NCBI RefSeq assembly: GCF_900343155.1
Contig: NZ_OUNG01000005.1
Coordinates: forward strand, 205,352-269,351
Length of the DNA stretch: 64,000 bases
Direction of reading: 5' to 3'
Source: Lactimicrobium massiliense
GTDB lineage: Bacteria; Bacillota_I; Bacilli_A; Erysipelotrichales; Erysipelotrichaceae
In this document: in pieces, positions 27,193 to 36,337 of the stretch
Layout: the number at the start of each line of letters is the position of its first letter
Numbering within the stretch: position 1 is the first letter of the stretch
Translations under genes and position numbers: made by a program
Notes under the pieces: model-generated
Told to the model about the DNA's origin: nothing
Databases searched by the model: none
The model's input: only the letters and a program-made list of their open reading frames with translations

Positions 27193-27980
27193 AGCAGGCC
27201 TCCCAGCACGAGCAGTGCATGGAAGAACAGCAGGCAGAAGATCATACTGTCAATGCGGTCAAGAATACCGCCATGTCCCGGAAAGATACTGCCGAAGTCT
27301 TTGATGCCGAAGTGTCTCTTGATGCTGGAGAAAGAAAGATCACCAAGCTGGGCCAGCAGTGGCAGTGTCAGTGAACCGGCGATGATCATGCCGGCTGGCA
27401 TCATATCGCGGCACAGGCAGAATCCCCACAGCATGGACAGCAGTGCACCAGTGCAATAGCCGCCGATACTGCCCTCCCATGTCTTATGAGGAGAGACGCG
27501 CGGAATCATCTTGTGTTTGCCGCGGAAAACGCCGAAGAAATAGGCACCGGTATCACAGCCATAGCAGGCAATGGCGACATACAGTGTCAATAGAAACCCG
27601 TTATGGAATGTATACAGATTGTTCAGGCCAAGCAGTGCCATGCCGACAAGGCAGGAAATCAGAAAGGAATAGGCTGCATATTCTGCTGTCGTGGTTTCAT
27701 CAAACATGACAATGGCAAACAGGACTGTGACATAGAAGGCACAGACCATAACAAACTGATCCACAGGTGCAACGACCATGGCAAAGATTGCTGCAATGTT
27801 GAGAATGGCTGTCAGCCACTTGTTCTTTTCTTTGTTCAGACTGGCAATTTCACAGCCAGCCAGTACGGCAATGACAGCACACAGGATCTTCAGCGGAATA
27901 CCGCCTAATACCAGAGGCGGGACCGCCACAGCAATCAATACAATTGCTGTAGCAATCTTGATCATCATGCTCTTACTCAT
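27189..27980 (-). CDS. cdsA: Phosphatidate cytidylyltransferase
   Basis: Makes CDP-diacylglycerol from phosphatidic acid and CTP for phospholipid synthesis, in the membrane. About 263 aa with seven or eight hydrophobic helices. The C-terminal signature is visible as FSSIKRHFGIKDFGSIFPGHGGILDRIDSMIF. I chose ATG 27980, which overlaps the uppS stop; the frame extends to 28007. Confidence 0.94.
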   Translation of the reverse strand: MSKSMMIKIATAIVLIAVAVPPLVLGGIPLKILCAVIAVLAGCEIASLNKEKNKWLTAILNIAAIFAMVVAPVDQFVMVCAFYVTVLFAIVMFDETTTAEYAAYSFLISCLVGMALLGLNNLYTFHNGFLLTLYVAIACYGCDTGAYFFGVFRGKHKMIPRVSPHKTWEGSIGGYCTGALLSMLWGFCLCRDMMPAGMIIAGSLTLPLLAQLGDLSFSSIKRHFGIKDFGSIFPGHGGILDRIDSMIFCLLFFHALLVLGGLL

Positions 27981-28677
27981 CTTTGACACCGCCAAAGCGC
28001 CGGTCACGGTGGGAATATTCTTCCAGACAGCGCTTTAATACATCAGGGGTGAATTCAGGCCAGGATTCCGGTATAAATTCCAGTTCGGCATAGGCAATCT
28101 GCCAAAGCAGATAGTTGGAAATACGCTGCTCACCGCTTGTTCTGATCAGCAGATCAACCGGCGGGAAATCCTTTGTATACAGGTACTGTTCAAACTTTTC
28201 CGGTGTCAGGTTCAGATCTGCCTTTCCTTCCTTGACATCCTTTGCATAGGAAACTGCCGCATGGACAATCTCATCATGGGAGCCATAGTTAATGGCAATG
28301 ACCAGATTGAGGCCGGTGTTGTCCTTGGACTCATCTGCCGCATCCAGCAGGACCTGGCGGGTTGCTTCAGGAAGTGCAGACAGATCACCGATCAGCCTGA
28401 TTCTGAAGCCTCTCTGCAGAAATTCCTGCATATACATTTTGAACAAGTATGCAGGCAGCTTCATCAGATAGCTGACTTCATCCTTGGAGCGTTTCCAGTT
28501 TTCGGTTGAAAACGCATAGAGAGTCAGATATTTCACACCAAGTTTGTCTGCCGCAATCGCAATGGTTCTGACATTATCTGCACCAACTTTATGGCCGGCA
28601 GTGCGCGGCAGGCCTTTGGCCTTGGCCCAGCGCCCATTGCCATCCATAATGATGGCGACGTGTTTGCATTCTTTCAT
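27973..28677 (-). CDS. uppS: Undecaprenyl diphosphate synthase
   Basis: Cis-prenyltransferase that builds the C55 lipid carrier for cell-wall synthesis. It has 234 aa. Signature segments: IIMDGNGRWAKAKGLPRTAGHK (catalytic Asp of MDGNGRWA), YLTLYAFSTENWKR, and DLLIRTSGEQRISNYLLWQIAYAELEF. GGTGGAG precedes the ATG. First gene of the operon, with its own extended -10 promoter. Confidence 0.97.
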   Translation of the reverse strand: MKECKHVAIIMDGNGRWAKAKGLPRTAGHKVGADNVRTIAIAADKLGVKYLTLYAFSTENWKRSKDEVSYLMKLPAYLFKMYMQEFLQRGFRIRLIGDLSALPEATRQVLLDAADESKDNTGLNLVIAINYGSHDEIVHAAVSYAKDVKEGKADLNLTPEKFEQYLYTKDFPPVDLLIRTSGEQRISNYLLWQIAYAELEFIPESWPEFTPDVLKRCLEEYSHRDRRFGGVKDE

Positions 28678-28692
28678 ACTCCACCTCGGTAC

Positions 28693-28706
28693 GTATTATA
28701 CCATGC
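28693..28706 (-). promoter_or_regulatory. Extended -10 promoter for uppS-cdsA-dxr-rseP
   Basis: Minus-strand ATGGTATAAT (TATAAT at 28700-28695) lies 18 bases before the uppS ATG. The Shine-Dalgarno site GGTGG lies between, so the leader is very short. Confidence 0.6.
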
Positions 28707-28713
28707 ATGCCCA

Positions 28714-28747
28714 TAAAAAAAGAGGAATGCCATAGACAGCATCCTCT
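28714..28747 (-). terminator. Terminator of the rubredoxin gene
   Basis: On the minus strand AGAGGATGC / GCATTCCTCT (one bulge) is followed by seven T. Confidence 0.78.
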
Positions 28748-28754
28748 CTTGTGT

Positions 28755-28913
28755 CTACTCAACCTTGGTAAAAGCAGACTTCGGCAATGCACATACCGGG
28801 CAGACCCAGTCTTCCGGCAGATCCTCAAACTTTGTGCCAGGCTTGATTCCCTGCGTTGGATCACCAACTTCCGGATCATACACATATCCGCACGGGCACT
28901 GATACTTATCCAT
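28755..28913 (-). CDS. Rubredoxin
   Basis: 52-residue iron protein, shorter than most gene finders' limits. Two iron-binding motifs are visible: [14 protein letters not shown] near the N terminus and [17 protein letters not shown] near the C terminus (four Cys at 6, 8, 38 and 41). The first pair is C-x-C rather than the usual C-x2-C, which is odd and worth checking. AGGAGAAC precedes the ATG. It lies between frr and uppS, genes that are often adjacent, and has its own terminator. Electron carrier, often for peroxide or superoxide reduction in anaerobes. Confidence 0.9.
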   Translation of the reverse strand: MDKYQCPCGYVYDPEVGDPTQGIKPGTKFEDLPEDWVCPVCALPKSAFTKVE

Positions 28914-28980
28914 ATTCGTTCTCCTTTTCATCCCAGATGGGTTCTGTCTTCATTATAGTCTTGTTCAACTTTAACGGCAC

Positions 28981-29008
28981 AAAAACGCATGAACTTTCTG
29001 CCATGCGT
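28981..29008 (-). terminator. Terminator of pyrH-frr
   Basis: On the minus strand ACGCATG / CATGCGT with a ten-base loop is followed by five T. Confidence 0.78.
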
Positions 29009-29024
29009 TTCTGCGTTTCTGTCA

Positions 29025-29573
29025 TTAAACCTTGAGAACTTCAGCAGACTTCTTGTCAGCTGTATCTTCAATCTTTTTGATATACTTGTCAGTCAGCTTC
29101 TGGATTTCTTCCTTTGCATCCTTTTGCATATCCTCATCCAGTGTCTTGTCCTTCTTGACAGCATCATTTGCATCACGGCGGATGTTGCGGATCTGCACCT
29201 TGCATTCCTCTGCAACCTTGGAAACCTTCTTGGTCATTTCCTTACGGGTTTCGCCAGTCAGTTCCGGTACAGTCAGACGAATCACGGTGCCGTCATTGCG
29301 CGGGGCAATACCGAGGTTTGCCTGGTTACAGGCCTTTTCGATATCTTTCAGGGAAGAAGGATCATACGGCTTGATGACGAGCGTTCTGCCTTCCTGCACG
29401 GAAATACCGGCAATCTGGTTGAGCGGAGTCGGTGTGCCATAGTATTCCACTTCCACTCTGTCCAGCATCTTGGCATTGGCCATGCCGGTACGGATCTGAT
29501 TGAGCTCTGCATGCAGGTGCTCAATCACCTTATCCATCTTTTCACTGCTGCTTTCAATAATCGGGTACGACAT
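29025..29573 (-). CDS. frr: Ribosome recycling factor
   Basis: 182 aa. Splits the post-termination ribosome together with EF-G. Conserved segments: LNQIRTGMANAKMLDRVEVEYYGTPTPLNQIA, GLNIGI-like ANLGIAPRNDGTVIRLTVPELTGETRK and the long C-terminal helix bundle. It follows pyrH by two bases. Confidence 0.97.
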   Translation of the reverse strand: MSYPIIESSSEKMDKVIEHLHAELNQIRTGMANAKMLDRVEVEYYGTPTPLNQIAGISVQEGRTLVIKPYDPSSLKDIEKACNQANLGIAPRNDGTVIRLTVPELTGETRKEMTKKVSKVAEECKVQIRNIRRDANDAVKKDKTLDEDMQKDAKEEIQKLTDKYIKKIEDTADKKSAEVLKV

Positions 29574-29575
29574 AG

Positions 29576-30289
29576 TTATTTTTCTCCTTTTATAATTGTT
29601 CCAATATCTTCACCCATGCATGCTTTGACAATGTTGCCCTTCTGGTTCATGTTGAAGACCATGATCTCCATCTGATTGTCCATGCACAGCGATGTAGCTG
29701 TAGCATCCATGACCTGCAGTCCTTTTTCCAGCAGATCCATATATGTCAGTGTGTCAAACCGCACGGCATTGGGATCTTTCTTAGGATCCGCCGAATAGAC
29801 GCCGTCTACACCATTTTTTGCCATCAGAATCACATCTGCCTTGATTTCAGATGCCCGCAGTGCTGCCGTTGTATCGGTAGAGAAATACGGCAGGCCGGTG
29901 CCGCCGCCAAAGATGACGACCCTGCCCTTTTCCAGATGTCTTACTGCTCTTCTTTCAATAAATGGCTCAGCAACTTCCGGCATACTGATGGATGTCTGTA
30001 CGCGGGTATCAATGCCATGCTTTTCCAGTGTGGACTGAATCGCCAGAGCATTGATGATTGTTGCCAGCATGCCCATGTGGTCTCCCTGTGTGCGCTCCAT
30101 CCCAAGCTCCACAGCCATCTTGCCGCGGATGAAATTTCCGCCGCCGACAACAATGGCAACCTGAATGCCTGCTTTTTGAACCTGTCCGATTTCGTCCGCA
30201 AGATCATCCAGTACTGCTGCATTAAAAGGAGAACCCTGTGTCCCGGACAATGCTTCTCCGCTCAGTTTCAGTAAGACACGTTTATACAT
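29576..30289 (-). CDS. pyrH: Uridylate kinase
   Basis: Phosphorylates UMP to UDP; hexameric amino-acid-kinase-fold enzyme. It has 237 aa. Segments: [41 protein letters not shown] and [31 protein letters not shown] precedes ATG 30289; the frame runs on to 30319 without a site. It is upstream of frr as usual, but separated from rpsB-tsf by a divergent Ppx gene and a HAD gene. Confidence 0.97.
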   Translation of the reverse strand: MYKRVLLKLSGEALSGTQGSPFNAAVLDDLADEIGQVQKAGIQVAIVVGGGNFIRGKMAVELGMERTQGDHMGMLATIINALAIQSTLEKHGIDTRVQTSISMPEVAEPFIERRAVRHLEKGRVVIFGGGTGLPYFSTDTTAALRASEIKADVILMAKNGVDGVYSADPKKDPNAVRFDTLTYMDLLEKGLQVMDATATSLCMDNQMEIMVFNMNQKGNIVKACMGEDIGTIIKGEK

Positions 30290-30321
30290 GATATTCCTCC
30301 TGATTGTTCTTTCTGGCATTT

Positions 30322-30330
30322 ATTATAGCA
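30322..30330 (-). promoter_or_regulatory. Extended -10 promoter of pyrH-frr
   Basis: Minus-strand TGCTATAAT (TATAAT at 30327-30322). A leader of about 25-30 bases reaches the pyrH ATG. Confidence 0.55.
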
Positions 30331-30397
30331 TGACAGCACGGATTTCTTCTGCATTTTCATGAGCCTGTCAGTATAATGTCACCCGGGAGGAATCCGT

Positions 30398-31270
30398 ATG
30401 CATACAACCGCCATTATTGATATTGGCTCCAATACCATCGTACTTGTCATCTACCAGATGGATGATACCGGCCTTCACCAGCTGTATTATCAGTCTATCG
30501 CAGCGCATCTTGTCGCATGCATTCATGATCATAAAATGAGTGATGAAGGTCTGCAGAAAGCACAGAACATCATCAGAGGATATCTTGAAAAGTGTCAGGA
30601 TATGCATGTCAGTGAGATCTATGGGGACGTAACGGAATGCGGCCGGAATCTGATCAATCAAGAGGCCTTCCTTTCTGCAATCAAAGAAGCAGGCCTGGAC
30701 AATGTCAGACTGTTAACAGGTGAGGAAGAAGCAATGTGCGACTTTTATGGTACCAGCCTTGACAGGACGATTCATGATGGACTGATGATCGATATTGGCG
30801 GTGGATCAACAGAATTTGTCAGCTTTGCAAAGGACCGGATTCTGGATGCGGTATCCATTCCGCTTGGCTGTGTGCGTCTTTCAACAATGGCACCTGATCC
30901 GCAGATTTCAGAAACGGAAATTGAAAAGATGAGAACGATCCATCCGCAGATGCTCAACAGCCCAGTTGCCGTCGGTGTCGGCGGAACAATAAGAGCATGC
31001 CGCAAGACCGTAGAAGCTGTCACTGGCAGCAGCCAGGCACGGTTTTTCACTGCAGATCTGCTTGCCCTGTATGAAGGATTGAAAAAAGAAGATCCCTTTT
31101 GGCAGAAAGCCGCAAAGGAAAATGTTACACCTGACCGTCTCCCAGTGCTCGTGCCAGGGCTTGGAATGCTGGCAGCAGCTGCCAAAAGCTTCGGCATTCA
31201 GGAATTTGTATCCAGTGATTATGGTGTCAGAGAAGGTTTCCTGCTGCATTTTGTATTGAAGCGTATCTGA
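30398..31270 (+). CDS. Ppx/GppA phosphatase-family protein
   Basis: 290 aa, the N-terminal two-lobed actin-fold unit only (no HD-type C-terminal extension). It shows IDIGSNTIVLVIYQ, the catalytic Glu region DVTECGRN, LTGEEEAMCDFYGT, the phosphate loop DIGGGSTEFV and VGVGGTIRA. By family it hydrolyses polyphosphate or pppGpp. GGGAGGA precedes the ATG. It lies on the opposite strand between two translation gene blocks. Confidence 0.9.
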   Translation: MHTTAIIDIGSNTIVLVIYQMDDTGLHQLYYQSIAAHLVACIHDHKMSDEGLQKAQNIIRGYLEKCQDMHVSEIYGDVTECGRNLINQEAFLSAIKEAGLDNVRLLTGEEEAMCDFYGTSLDRTIHDGLMIDIGGGSTEFVSFAKDRILDAVSIPLGCVRLSTMAPDPQISETEIEKMRTIHPQMLNSPVAVGVGGTIRACRKTVEAVTGSSQARFFTADLLALYEGLKKEDPFWQKAAKENVTPDRLPVLVPGLGMLAAAAKSFGIQEFVSSDYGVREGFLLHFVLKRI

Positions 31271-31280
31271 GAAAAAGAAG

Positions 31281-31337
31281 AGTGATCTTTGTACTGGCAT
31301 CGCACATGATGCGTACCGGAACAGGGATCACTTTTTT
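31281..31337. terminator. Shared terminator between the convergent Ppx-like and HAD genes
   Basis: AGTGATC (31281-31287) pairs with GATCACT (31326-31332). The large loop holds a second small helix (CATC / GATG). Six T follow on the plus strand; a less perfect T-rich run follows on the minus strand. Confidence 0.65.
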
Positions 31338-31341
31338 GGTG

Positions 31342-31953
31342 TCAGTCATTTTTCATCATCAGCAGTTTCTCAAGTTCTGCTTCTGCCTGCATCTGGGATT
31401 GATAATGTATACCATGCAGGCCAAACTGCCTGGCGGATATGATATTAGGCAGCGTATCGTCGATGAATACAGCATGGCAGGGATCTATATGGAACAGGTA
31501 GAACAGGGTCAGAAATGCGGCCGGGTCCGGCTTGATGACTTTGTGCTCACAAGAAAAGAAACAATCATCGCAATACTGCCTGAAGTCCAGCGCATCTGCA
31601 CAGTCAAGAAGTGCTGTCTTTGCAAAGTTGGAGAGTATATACACTTTGATGTTTTTCTTCTTGAGAGATTTGATCCATGGAATGGAAGTATCTCGGCGGG
31701 TAACAAGTCCATGCATATGTATCAATGATGAATCAATCTCTTTTGCAAGCTCCGGGGCATCTTTCTTAAATCTGTTTCTGACTTCTTCATCTGTCAGTAC
31801 ACCGCGGTCATACTCCTTCCATGCCGGATGGTCCATTGTTGCTTTCTTGAGTTTCTCACTCATCTCTTCACTGTAACCAAGATGCATGAAGTAGGTTTTC
31901 TGTTCATAGTTGGCCAATACGCCGCCAACATCAAATATGACTGTGTCAATCAT
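31342..31953 (-). CDS. HAD-superfamily hydrolase, subfamily IA
   Basis: 203 aa. HAD motif I is FDVGGVLANYE (DxGGVL, so the second acidic residue is replaced by Gly, as in many IA HADs of the YihX/epoxide-hydrolase-like type). Motif II is YILSNFAK. Motif III Lys lies in HKVIKPDPAAF, and motif IV is VFIDDTLPNI. It is most like YihX-type sugar phosphatases. GAGGTG precedes the ATG. Substrate unknown. Confidence 0.88.
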   Translation of the reverse strand: MIDTVIFDVGGVLANYEQKTYFMHLGYSEEMSEKLKKATMDHPAWKEYDRGVLTDEEVRNRFKKDAPELAKEIDSSLIHMHGLVTRRDTSIPWIKSLKKKNIKVYILSNFAKTALLDCADALDFRQYCDDCFFSCEHKVIKPDPAAFLTLFYLFHIDPCHAVFIDDTLPNIISARQFGLHGIHYQSQMQAEAELEKLLMMKND

Positions 31954-31998
31954 GTTTTCACCTCACTGTTATCATACGTTGAAACTTGCAGCAGCGCA

Positions 31999-32025
31999 TA
32001 AAAAAACGCAGAACAATGTCTGCGT
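31999..32025 (-). terminator. Terminator of rpsB-tsf
   Basis: On the minus strand ACGCAGA / TCTGCGT with a six-base loop is followed by seven T. Confidence 0.87.
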
Positions 32026-32042
32026 CATTTTTGGATAAATGC

Positions 32043-32936
32043 TTACTTCTGGGCCATTGCCGCAACTTCAGCCGCAAAGTCATCCTTCTTCTTCTCGATG
32101 CCTTCGCCAACCTTGTATTTGACAAATGTCACAACCTCAGCATGGTTCTCCTTGAGGTACTGGCCGCACTTGACATCCTGATCCAGGAAGAACATCTGAT
32201 CTACCAGGCACATATCCTGCAGATCCTTGGACAGACGTCCCTCGATGATGCCAGCCTTGACCTTCTCAGGCTTGTTGGCAAGCTTCTCATCATCCTTGAG
32301 CTGAGCTTCCAGAATGGAACGCTCATGATCAACGATTTCCTTCGGCATATCGTTTCTGGAAACATATGTCGGGTTCATGGAAGCAACCTGCATTGCCATA
32401 TTCTTGGCTACCTGCGGATCATCTGTACCCTTGACCAGTGTCAAAGCAGAGATTCTGCCGCCCTGGTGCATGTAAGCACCAAACTCTTCGTCATCCTGCT
32501 TGCTCAGGATGGCAAAGCGTCTCAGGGTGATCTTCTCACCGATCGTAGCAACAGCAGCGACAAAAGTGTCCTTCAGTGTGCCATCTTCTGTCTTGAGCTC
32601 CATTGCCTCGTCTACTGTCTTGGCATCGGAGTCAATCAGAGTGTTCAGTGTCTTGTCAAGCAGCTGCAGGAACTTCTCGTTCTTGGCAACGAAGTCAGTC
32701 TCAGAGTTGACTTCAACGATTGCGGCTTTGTCACCCTTCACCAGAATTCTGGAAAGACCTTCAGCAGCAATTCTGCCTTCCTTGGATGCAGCCTTGGCAA
32801 TGCCCTTTTCACGGAGCCAGTCAATTGCCTTTTCGATATTGCCGTCAGACTCGGTCAGAGCCTTCTTGCAGTCCATCATGCCTGCGCCTGTTCTTTCACG
32901 CAGGTCTTTGATCATTGCAACAGTTACAGCTGCCAT
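32043..32936 (-). CDS. tsf: Elongation factor Ts
   Basis: Guanine nucleotide exchange factor for EF-Tu. It has 297 aa. The N-terminal UBA-like part reads VAMIKDLRERTGAGMMDCKKALTES and WLREKGIAKAASKEGRIAAEG; the core contains EVNSETDFVAKNEKF. It follows rpsB by three bases. Confidence 0.97.
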   Translation of the reverse strand: MAAVTVAMIKDLRERTGAGMMDCKKALTESDGNIEKAIDWLREKGIAKAASKEGRIAAEGLSRILVKGDKAAIVEVNSETDFVAKNEKFLQLLDKTLNTLIDSDAKTVDEAMELKTEDGTLKDTFVAAVATIGEKITLRRFAILSKQDDEEFGAYMHQGGRISALTLVKGTDDPQVAKNMAMQVASMNPTYVSRNDMPKEIVDHERSILEAQLKDDEKLANKPEKVKAGIIEGRLSKDLQDMCLVDQMFFLDQDVKCGQYLKENHAEVVTFVKYKVGEGIEKKKDDFAAEVAAMAQK

Positions 32937-32939
32937 GAA

Positions 32940-33902
32940 TTACTTGTCCTCCTTTACAGTTTCCTCACTCTTTACTGCAGGTTTTGCGGCAGGTGCAGCA
33001 GCATTTGTGTTGCGGCTGTCTCTGCGGAATACACGGCGCTCACCATTGCCATTGGAGAAGCGGCCATTGCGGCCATTGCCGGCAGCCATCTGGGCACGGC
33101 GCTCTTCAAATCTCTGTCTTCTCTTGCGCTCATATTCAGCAGCCTGCTGCTCAACATTGATGATGACATCCTTCATGGTGATGTCTTCACCCTCTTCTTC
33201 CTGATGAGCAACTTCCAGAACGCCGCCCTTGGCTTCAACGATAGCATCAGCGATGACGCTGACCATCAGCTTGATGGAACGTACGGCATCATCATTGGCC
33301 GGGATCGGATATGTCACCTTGGTCGGATCTGCATTTGTATCAATCAGTGCGAATACCGGGATGTTCAGCTTGCGTGCTTCCTCGACAGCATTGTGCTCCT
33401 GCAGAGGATCGACAATGAACAGAGCATCCGGCAGCTTCTTCATTTCCTTGATACCGCCGAGATAGTTTTCCAGCTTATCCTTCTGCTTCAGAAGCAGAGC
33501 CTGCTCCTTCTTTGTATAGTGCTCAATGGTGCCGGATGTTTCCATCTCTTCAATGTCAGTCAGCTTCTTGATGGACTTCTGGATCGTTCTGAAGTTCGTC
33601 AGAGTGCCGCCCAGCCATCTCTGGTTGACATAGAAGCTTCCGGAACGGATTGCCTCTTCCAGCACAGTAGCCTGTGCCTGCTTTTTGGTACCAACAAACA
33701 GAACCTTGCCGCCGTCTTCCGTGATCTTCTTCAGGGCAGCATATGCCTTGTCCAGCTGTTCCTGTGTCTTGGCAAGATCAATGATGTAAACATTGTTCTT
33801 GGCAGTATAGATATACTGCTTCATCTTCGGGTTCCACTTGCGTGTCTGATGTCCAAAATGAACACCGTTTTCGAGCATTTTCCTCATTGAAACAACAGTC
33901 AT
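32940..33902 (-). CDS. rpsB: 30S ribosomal protein S2 with a C-terminal extension
   Basis: 320 aa. The first 255 or so are a standard S2 ([23 protein letters not shown] ... [14 protein letters not shown] ... [29 protein letters not shown]). An extra tail of about 65 residues is rich in Arg, Asn, Gly and then Ala/Pro/Lys, probably disordered and RNA-binding. GAGGTAAAA precedes ATG 33902. About 140 bases of leader before it probably hold the promoter and a control structure, not resolved here. Confidence 0.95.
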   Translation of the reverse strand: MTVVSMRKMLENGVHFGHQTRKWNPKMKQYIYTAKNNVYIIDLAKTQEQLDKAYAALKKITEDGGKVLFVGTKKQAQATVLEEAIRSGSFYVNQRWLGGTLTNFRTIQKSIKKLTDIEEMETSGTIEHYTKKEQALLLKQKDKLENYLGGIKEMKKLPDALFIVDPLQEHNAVEEARKLNIPVFALIDTNADPTKVTYPIPANDDAVRSIKLMVSVIADAIVEAKGGVLEVAHQEEEGEDITMKDVIINVEQQAAEYERKRRQRFEERRAQMAAGNGRNGRFSNGNGERRVFRRDSRNTNAAAPAAKPAVKSEETVKEDK

Positions 33903-34041
33903 TTTAATTTTTACCTCGCTTTCCGTTGTTTTCCGCCACAGTTTCGAACACCAGCAACATGCAGCCCGCATGCTTTACAGTCTCTGCATGCACGGGATGG
34001 TGAATTCACTGTGTGAGAAGTACATCTGTCTTTTCTGCATC

Positions 34042-34086
34042 AAAAAAACAGATGCCTCAAGTATGGTATCATAACCTGCATCTGTT
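34042..34086 (-). terminator. Terminator of the dprA-topA-trmFO-xerC operon
   Basis: On the minus strand AACAGATGC / GCATCTGTT with a 22-base loop is followed by seven T. Confidence 0.8.
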
Positions 34087-35052
34087 TCAAAGCTTTTTAT
34101 CATCTGAAATGCCCGTTTTCTGCTGTTTTTCCTCATTTGTCAAAGAATGCGGATGGGCCGCCTCCACCACCTTTGCCAGGCGGTCCTGTGTCAGATGGGT
34201 ATAGATCTGGGTCGTCGACAAAGAAGAATGCCCAAGCAGTTCTTGTACGACCCGCAGATCAGCGCCATTGTCAAGCAGATGCGTCGCAAAGCTGTGGCGG
34301 ATCATATGTGGATGAACATGGATATACAGGCCGGCATTGATGCCTGCCTTTTCTACCATGATCTGGATGGAACGGGATGAGATGCCTTTGCCAAAGCGGT
34401 TGACAAACAGGATGCCGTTTTCCGGATGGCCCTGCATCAGCAAAGGCCTCACCTGCTGCAGATAGATTTTTAACAGCTGGCTGCATCTGGGATAGAACGG
34501 CACCATGCGCTCCTTGCTTTCCTTGCCCAGCACCCGCAGATAGTTTTCGGAAAGACTGACATCCTGGATGCGGATGCCGGCACACTCGGAGACACGCAGC
34601 CCGCAGGCGTACATGGTTTCCAGGATGCAGCGGTCACGTACCCCATTCAATGTTGATAAGTCAAATGTGTTCAGAAGACTCTCCATCTGATCAAAGGTCA
34701 GATATTCCGGCAGTTTGCGTGTATGGCGTGAGCCATGGAAGGCCTGCACGGGATTCGCCTGGACATGTTCATACTGGTTCAGATACCGCCAGAACGATTT
34801 CAGGGAAGACAGATTGCGGGAAAAAGAGGCATTGGACAGAACATGGCCGCCGATATGGCCGCTGCGAAGCTGCGTGATATAATCCGCAATATCATTTCTT
34901 GTCACATTTTCAAACGAAGTAATGTTCTGATCTTCCAGATAGGAAAGAAAACGCTGTACATCGCGGTGATAGGCATCCCGGGTGTCCTTGGAACCTGTCC
35001 GGCTGCGGGAAATCTGGCTCAGAAAGCCATCCAGGCTGTCTTCAAAGGACAT
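34087..35052 (-). CDS. xerC: Tyrosine recombinase XerC-like
   Basis: 321 aa site-specific recombinase. An N-terminal SAM-like core-binding domain (about 1-100) is followed by the catalytic domain with Arg in [15 protein letters not shown]-x2-R in [25 protein letters not shown] with the nucleophilic Tyr. Its place after topA-trmFO is that of xerC (codV) in Bacillus, so it probably resolves chromosome dimers at dif; XerD would be elsewhere. It overlaps trmFO by 11 bases. Confidence 0.9.
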   Translation of the reverse strand: MSFEDSLDGFLSQISRSRTGSKDTRDAYHRDVQRFLSYLEDQNITSFENVTRNDIADYITQLRSGHIGGHVLSNASFSRNLSSLKSFWRYLNQYEHVQANPVQAFHGSRHTRKLPEYLTFDQMESLLNTFDLSTLNGVRDRCILETMYACGLRVSECAGIRIQDVSLSENYLRVLGKESKERMVPFYPRCSQLLKIYLQQVRPLLMQGHPENGILFVNRFGKGISSRSIQIMVEKAGINAGLYIHVHPHMIRHSFATHLLDNGADLRVVQELLGHSSLSTTQIYTHLTQDRLAKVVEAAHPHSLTNEEKQQKTGISDDKKL

Positions 35053-36337
35053 GGGATTCCTTCATCTGGCGGATCAATGCAAGAGACTGCGGAGCATAGG
35101 CTGCCTTGCGGTCTTTTTTCTTCACATTGGCGCTTAAATGCATGATACCGAAGTTTGCATTCATCGGCTGGAAGTGAGCCGGATCGGCATGGCTGACATA
35201 ATAGGACATGGCGCCGATCATCGTATCCCGATCAGCCGGAGCCAGCGGTTCCTCATGCAGAACATGGGCAAGATTGATCCCTGCCAGCATGCCGGAGGCA
35301 GCACTTTCAATGTAACCTTCCACACCCGTCATCTGTCCGGCAAAGAACAGATCCTTCCGGTTTTTGTATTGATAGCCTTCGTTTAAGATAACCGGTGAAT
35401 CGATATAGGTATTCCGGTGCATGACGCCATAGCGTACAATCTCCGCATTTTCCAGACCTGGGATCATATGGATGATGCGCTTCTGCTCACCCCAGGTCAG
35501 ATGGGTCTGGAAGCCGACGATGTTGTAAAGGGAAGATTCCGCATTGTCCCGGCGCAGCTGCACAACCGCATAGGGACGCACGCCATCCTTCTCCAGTCCA
35601 ACCGGCTTCATCGGGCCAAACAGCAATGTATCTCTGCCCCTTTTTGCCATCACTTCAAAAGGCATGCATCCTTCGAAGTAGACTTCTTTTTCAAAGCTGT
35701 GCAGATCGGCTGTTTTCGCAGTGATTACCGCCTCATAGAATGCATTAAACTCATCCAGTGTCATTGGGCAGTTGAGATAGTCGGCGCTGCCTTTGTCATA
35801 GCGGCTCTTGAAGTAAGCCTTGCTGTAATCGATGGAATCCGCTGTCACAATCGGTGCTGCCGCATCATAGAAATAGCAGTACTTCTGATCGATCAGGGAG
35901 CCGATGGCATCTACCATTGCCTGTGAAGAAAGCGGTCCGGTAGCGATGACACATGGCTCGTTTGGAATATGATCCACTTCTTCATGGACAACCGTGATAT
36001 TGGGATGGCTGTTGATGGCATCGGTGACAGCCTGTGAAAAGCGTTCTCTGTCTACGGCCAGAGCAGAGCCTGCCGGCACCTGGTTTTCATCAGCTTTTGC
36101 CATGATCAAAGAACCGATTGTACGCATTTCTTCCTTGAGTACGCCAACAGCATTGGTCAATGCATTGGAGCGTAATGAATTGGAGCATACAAGCTCAGCA
36201 AAGGTATCCTCATGATGGGCTGCTGAATGTTTGACCGGTTTCATTTCATACAATGTTACTTTGATATCACGCTCTGCCAGCTGCCAGGCAGCCTCAGATC
36301 CCGCCAGGCCGGCACCAATCACATATGCCTGCTTCAT
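35042..36337 (-). CDS. trmFO: tRNA (uracil-5-)-methyltransferase, folate/FAD-dependent
   Basis: Makes ribothymidine-54 in tRNA using methylene-tetrahydrofolate and FADH2. It has 431 aa. The FAD-binding motif [19 protein letters not shown] is at the N terminus; [50 protein letters not shown] and [24 protein letters not shown] are typical. It overlaps topA by four bases. Confidence 0.97.
   Translation of the reverse strand: MKQAYVIGAGLAGSEAAWQLAERDIKVTLYEMKPVKHSAAHHEDTFAELVCSNSLRSNALTNAVGVLKEEMRTIGSLIMAKADENQVPAGSALAVDRERFSQAVTDAINSHPNITVVHEEVDHIPNEPCVIATGPLSSQAMVDAIGSLIDQKYCYFYDAAAPIVTADSIDYSKAYFKSRYDKGSADYLNCPMTLDEFNAFYEAVITAKTADLHSFEKEVYFEGCMPFEVMAKRGRDTLLFGPMKPVGLEKDGVRPYAVVQLRRDNAESSLYNIVGFQTHLTWGEQKRIIHMIPGLENAEIVRYGVMHRNTYIDSPVILNEGYQYKNRKDLFFAGQMTGVEGYIESAASGMLAGINLAHVLHEEPLAPADRDTMIGAMSYYVSHADPAHFQPMNANFGIMHLSANVKKKDRKAAYAPQSLALIRQMKESHVL

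Noticed and set aside
31986..33890. 634-codon plus-strand open frame
   Set aside because: It lies antisense to rpsB and tsf, has no ribosome site and gives a Leu/Cys/His-rich, family-less product typical of an antisense shadow.
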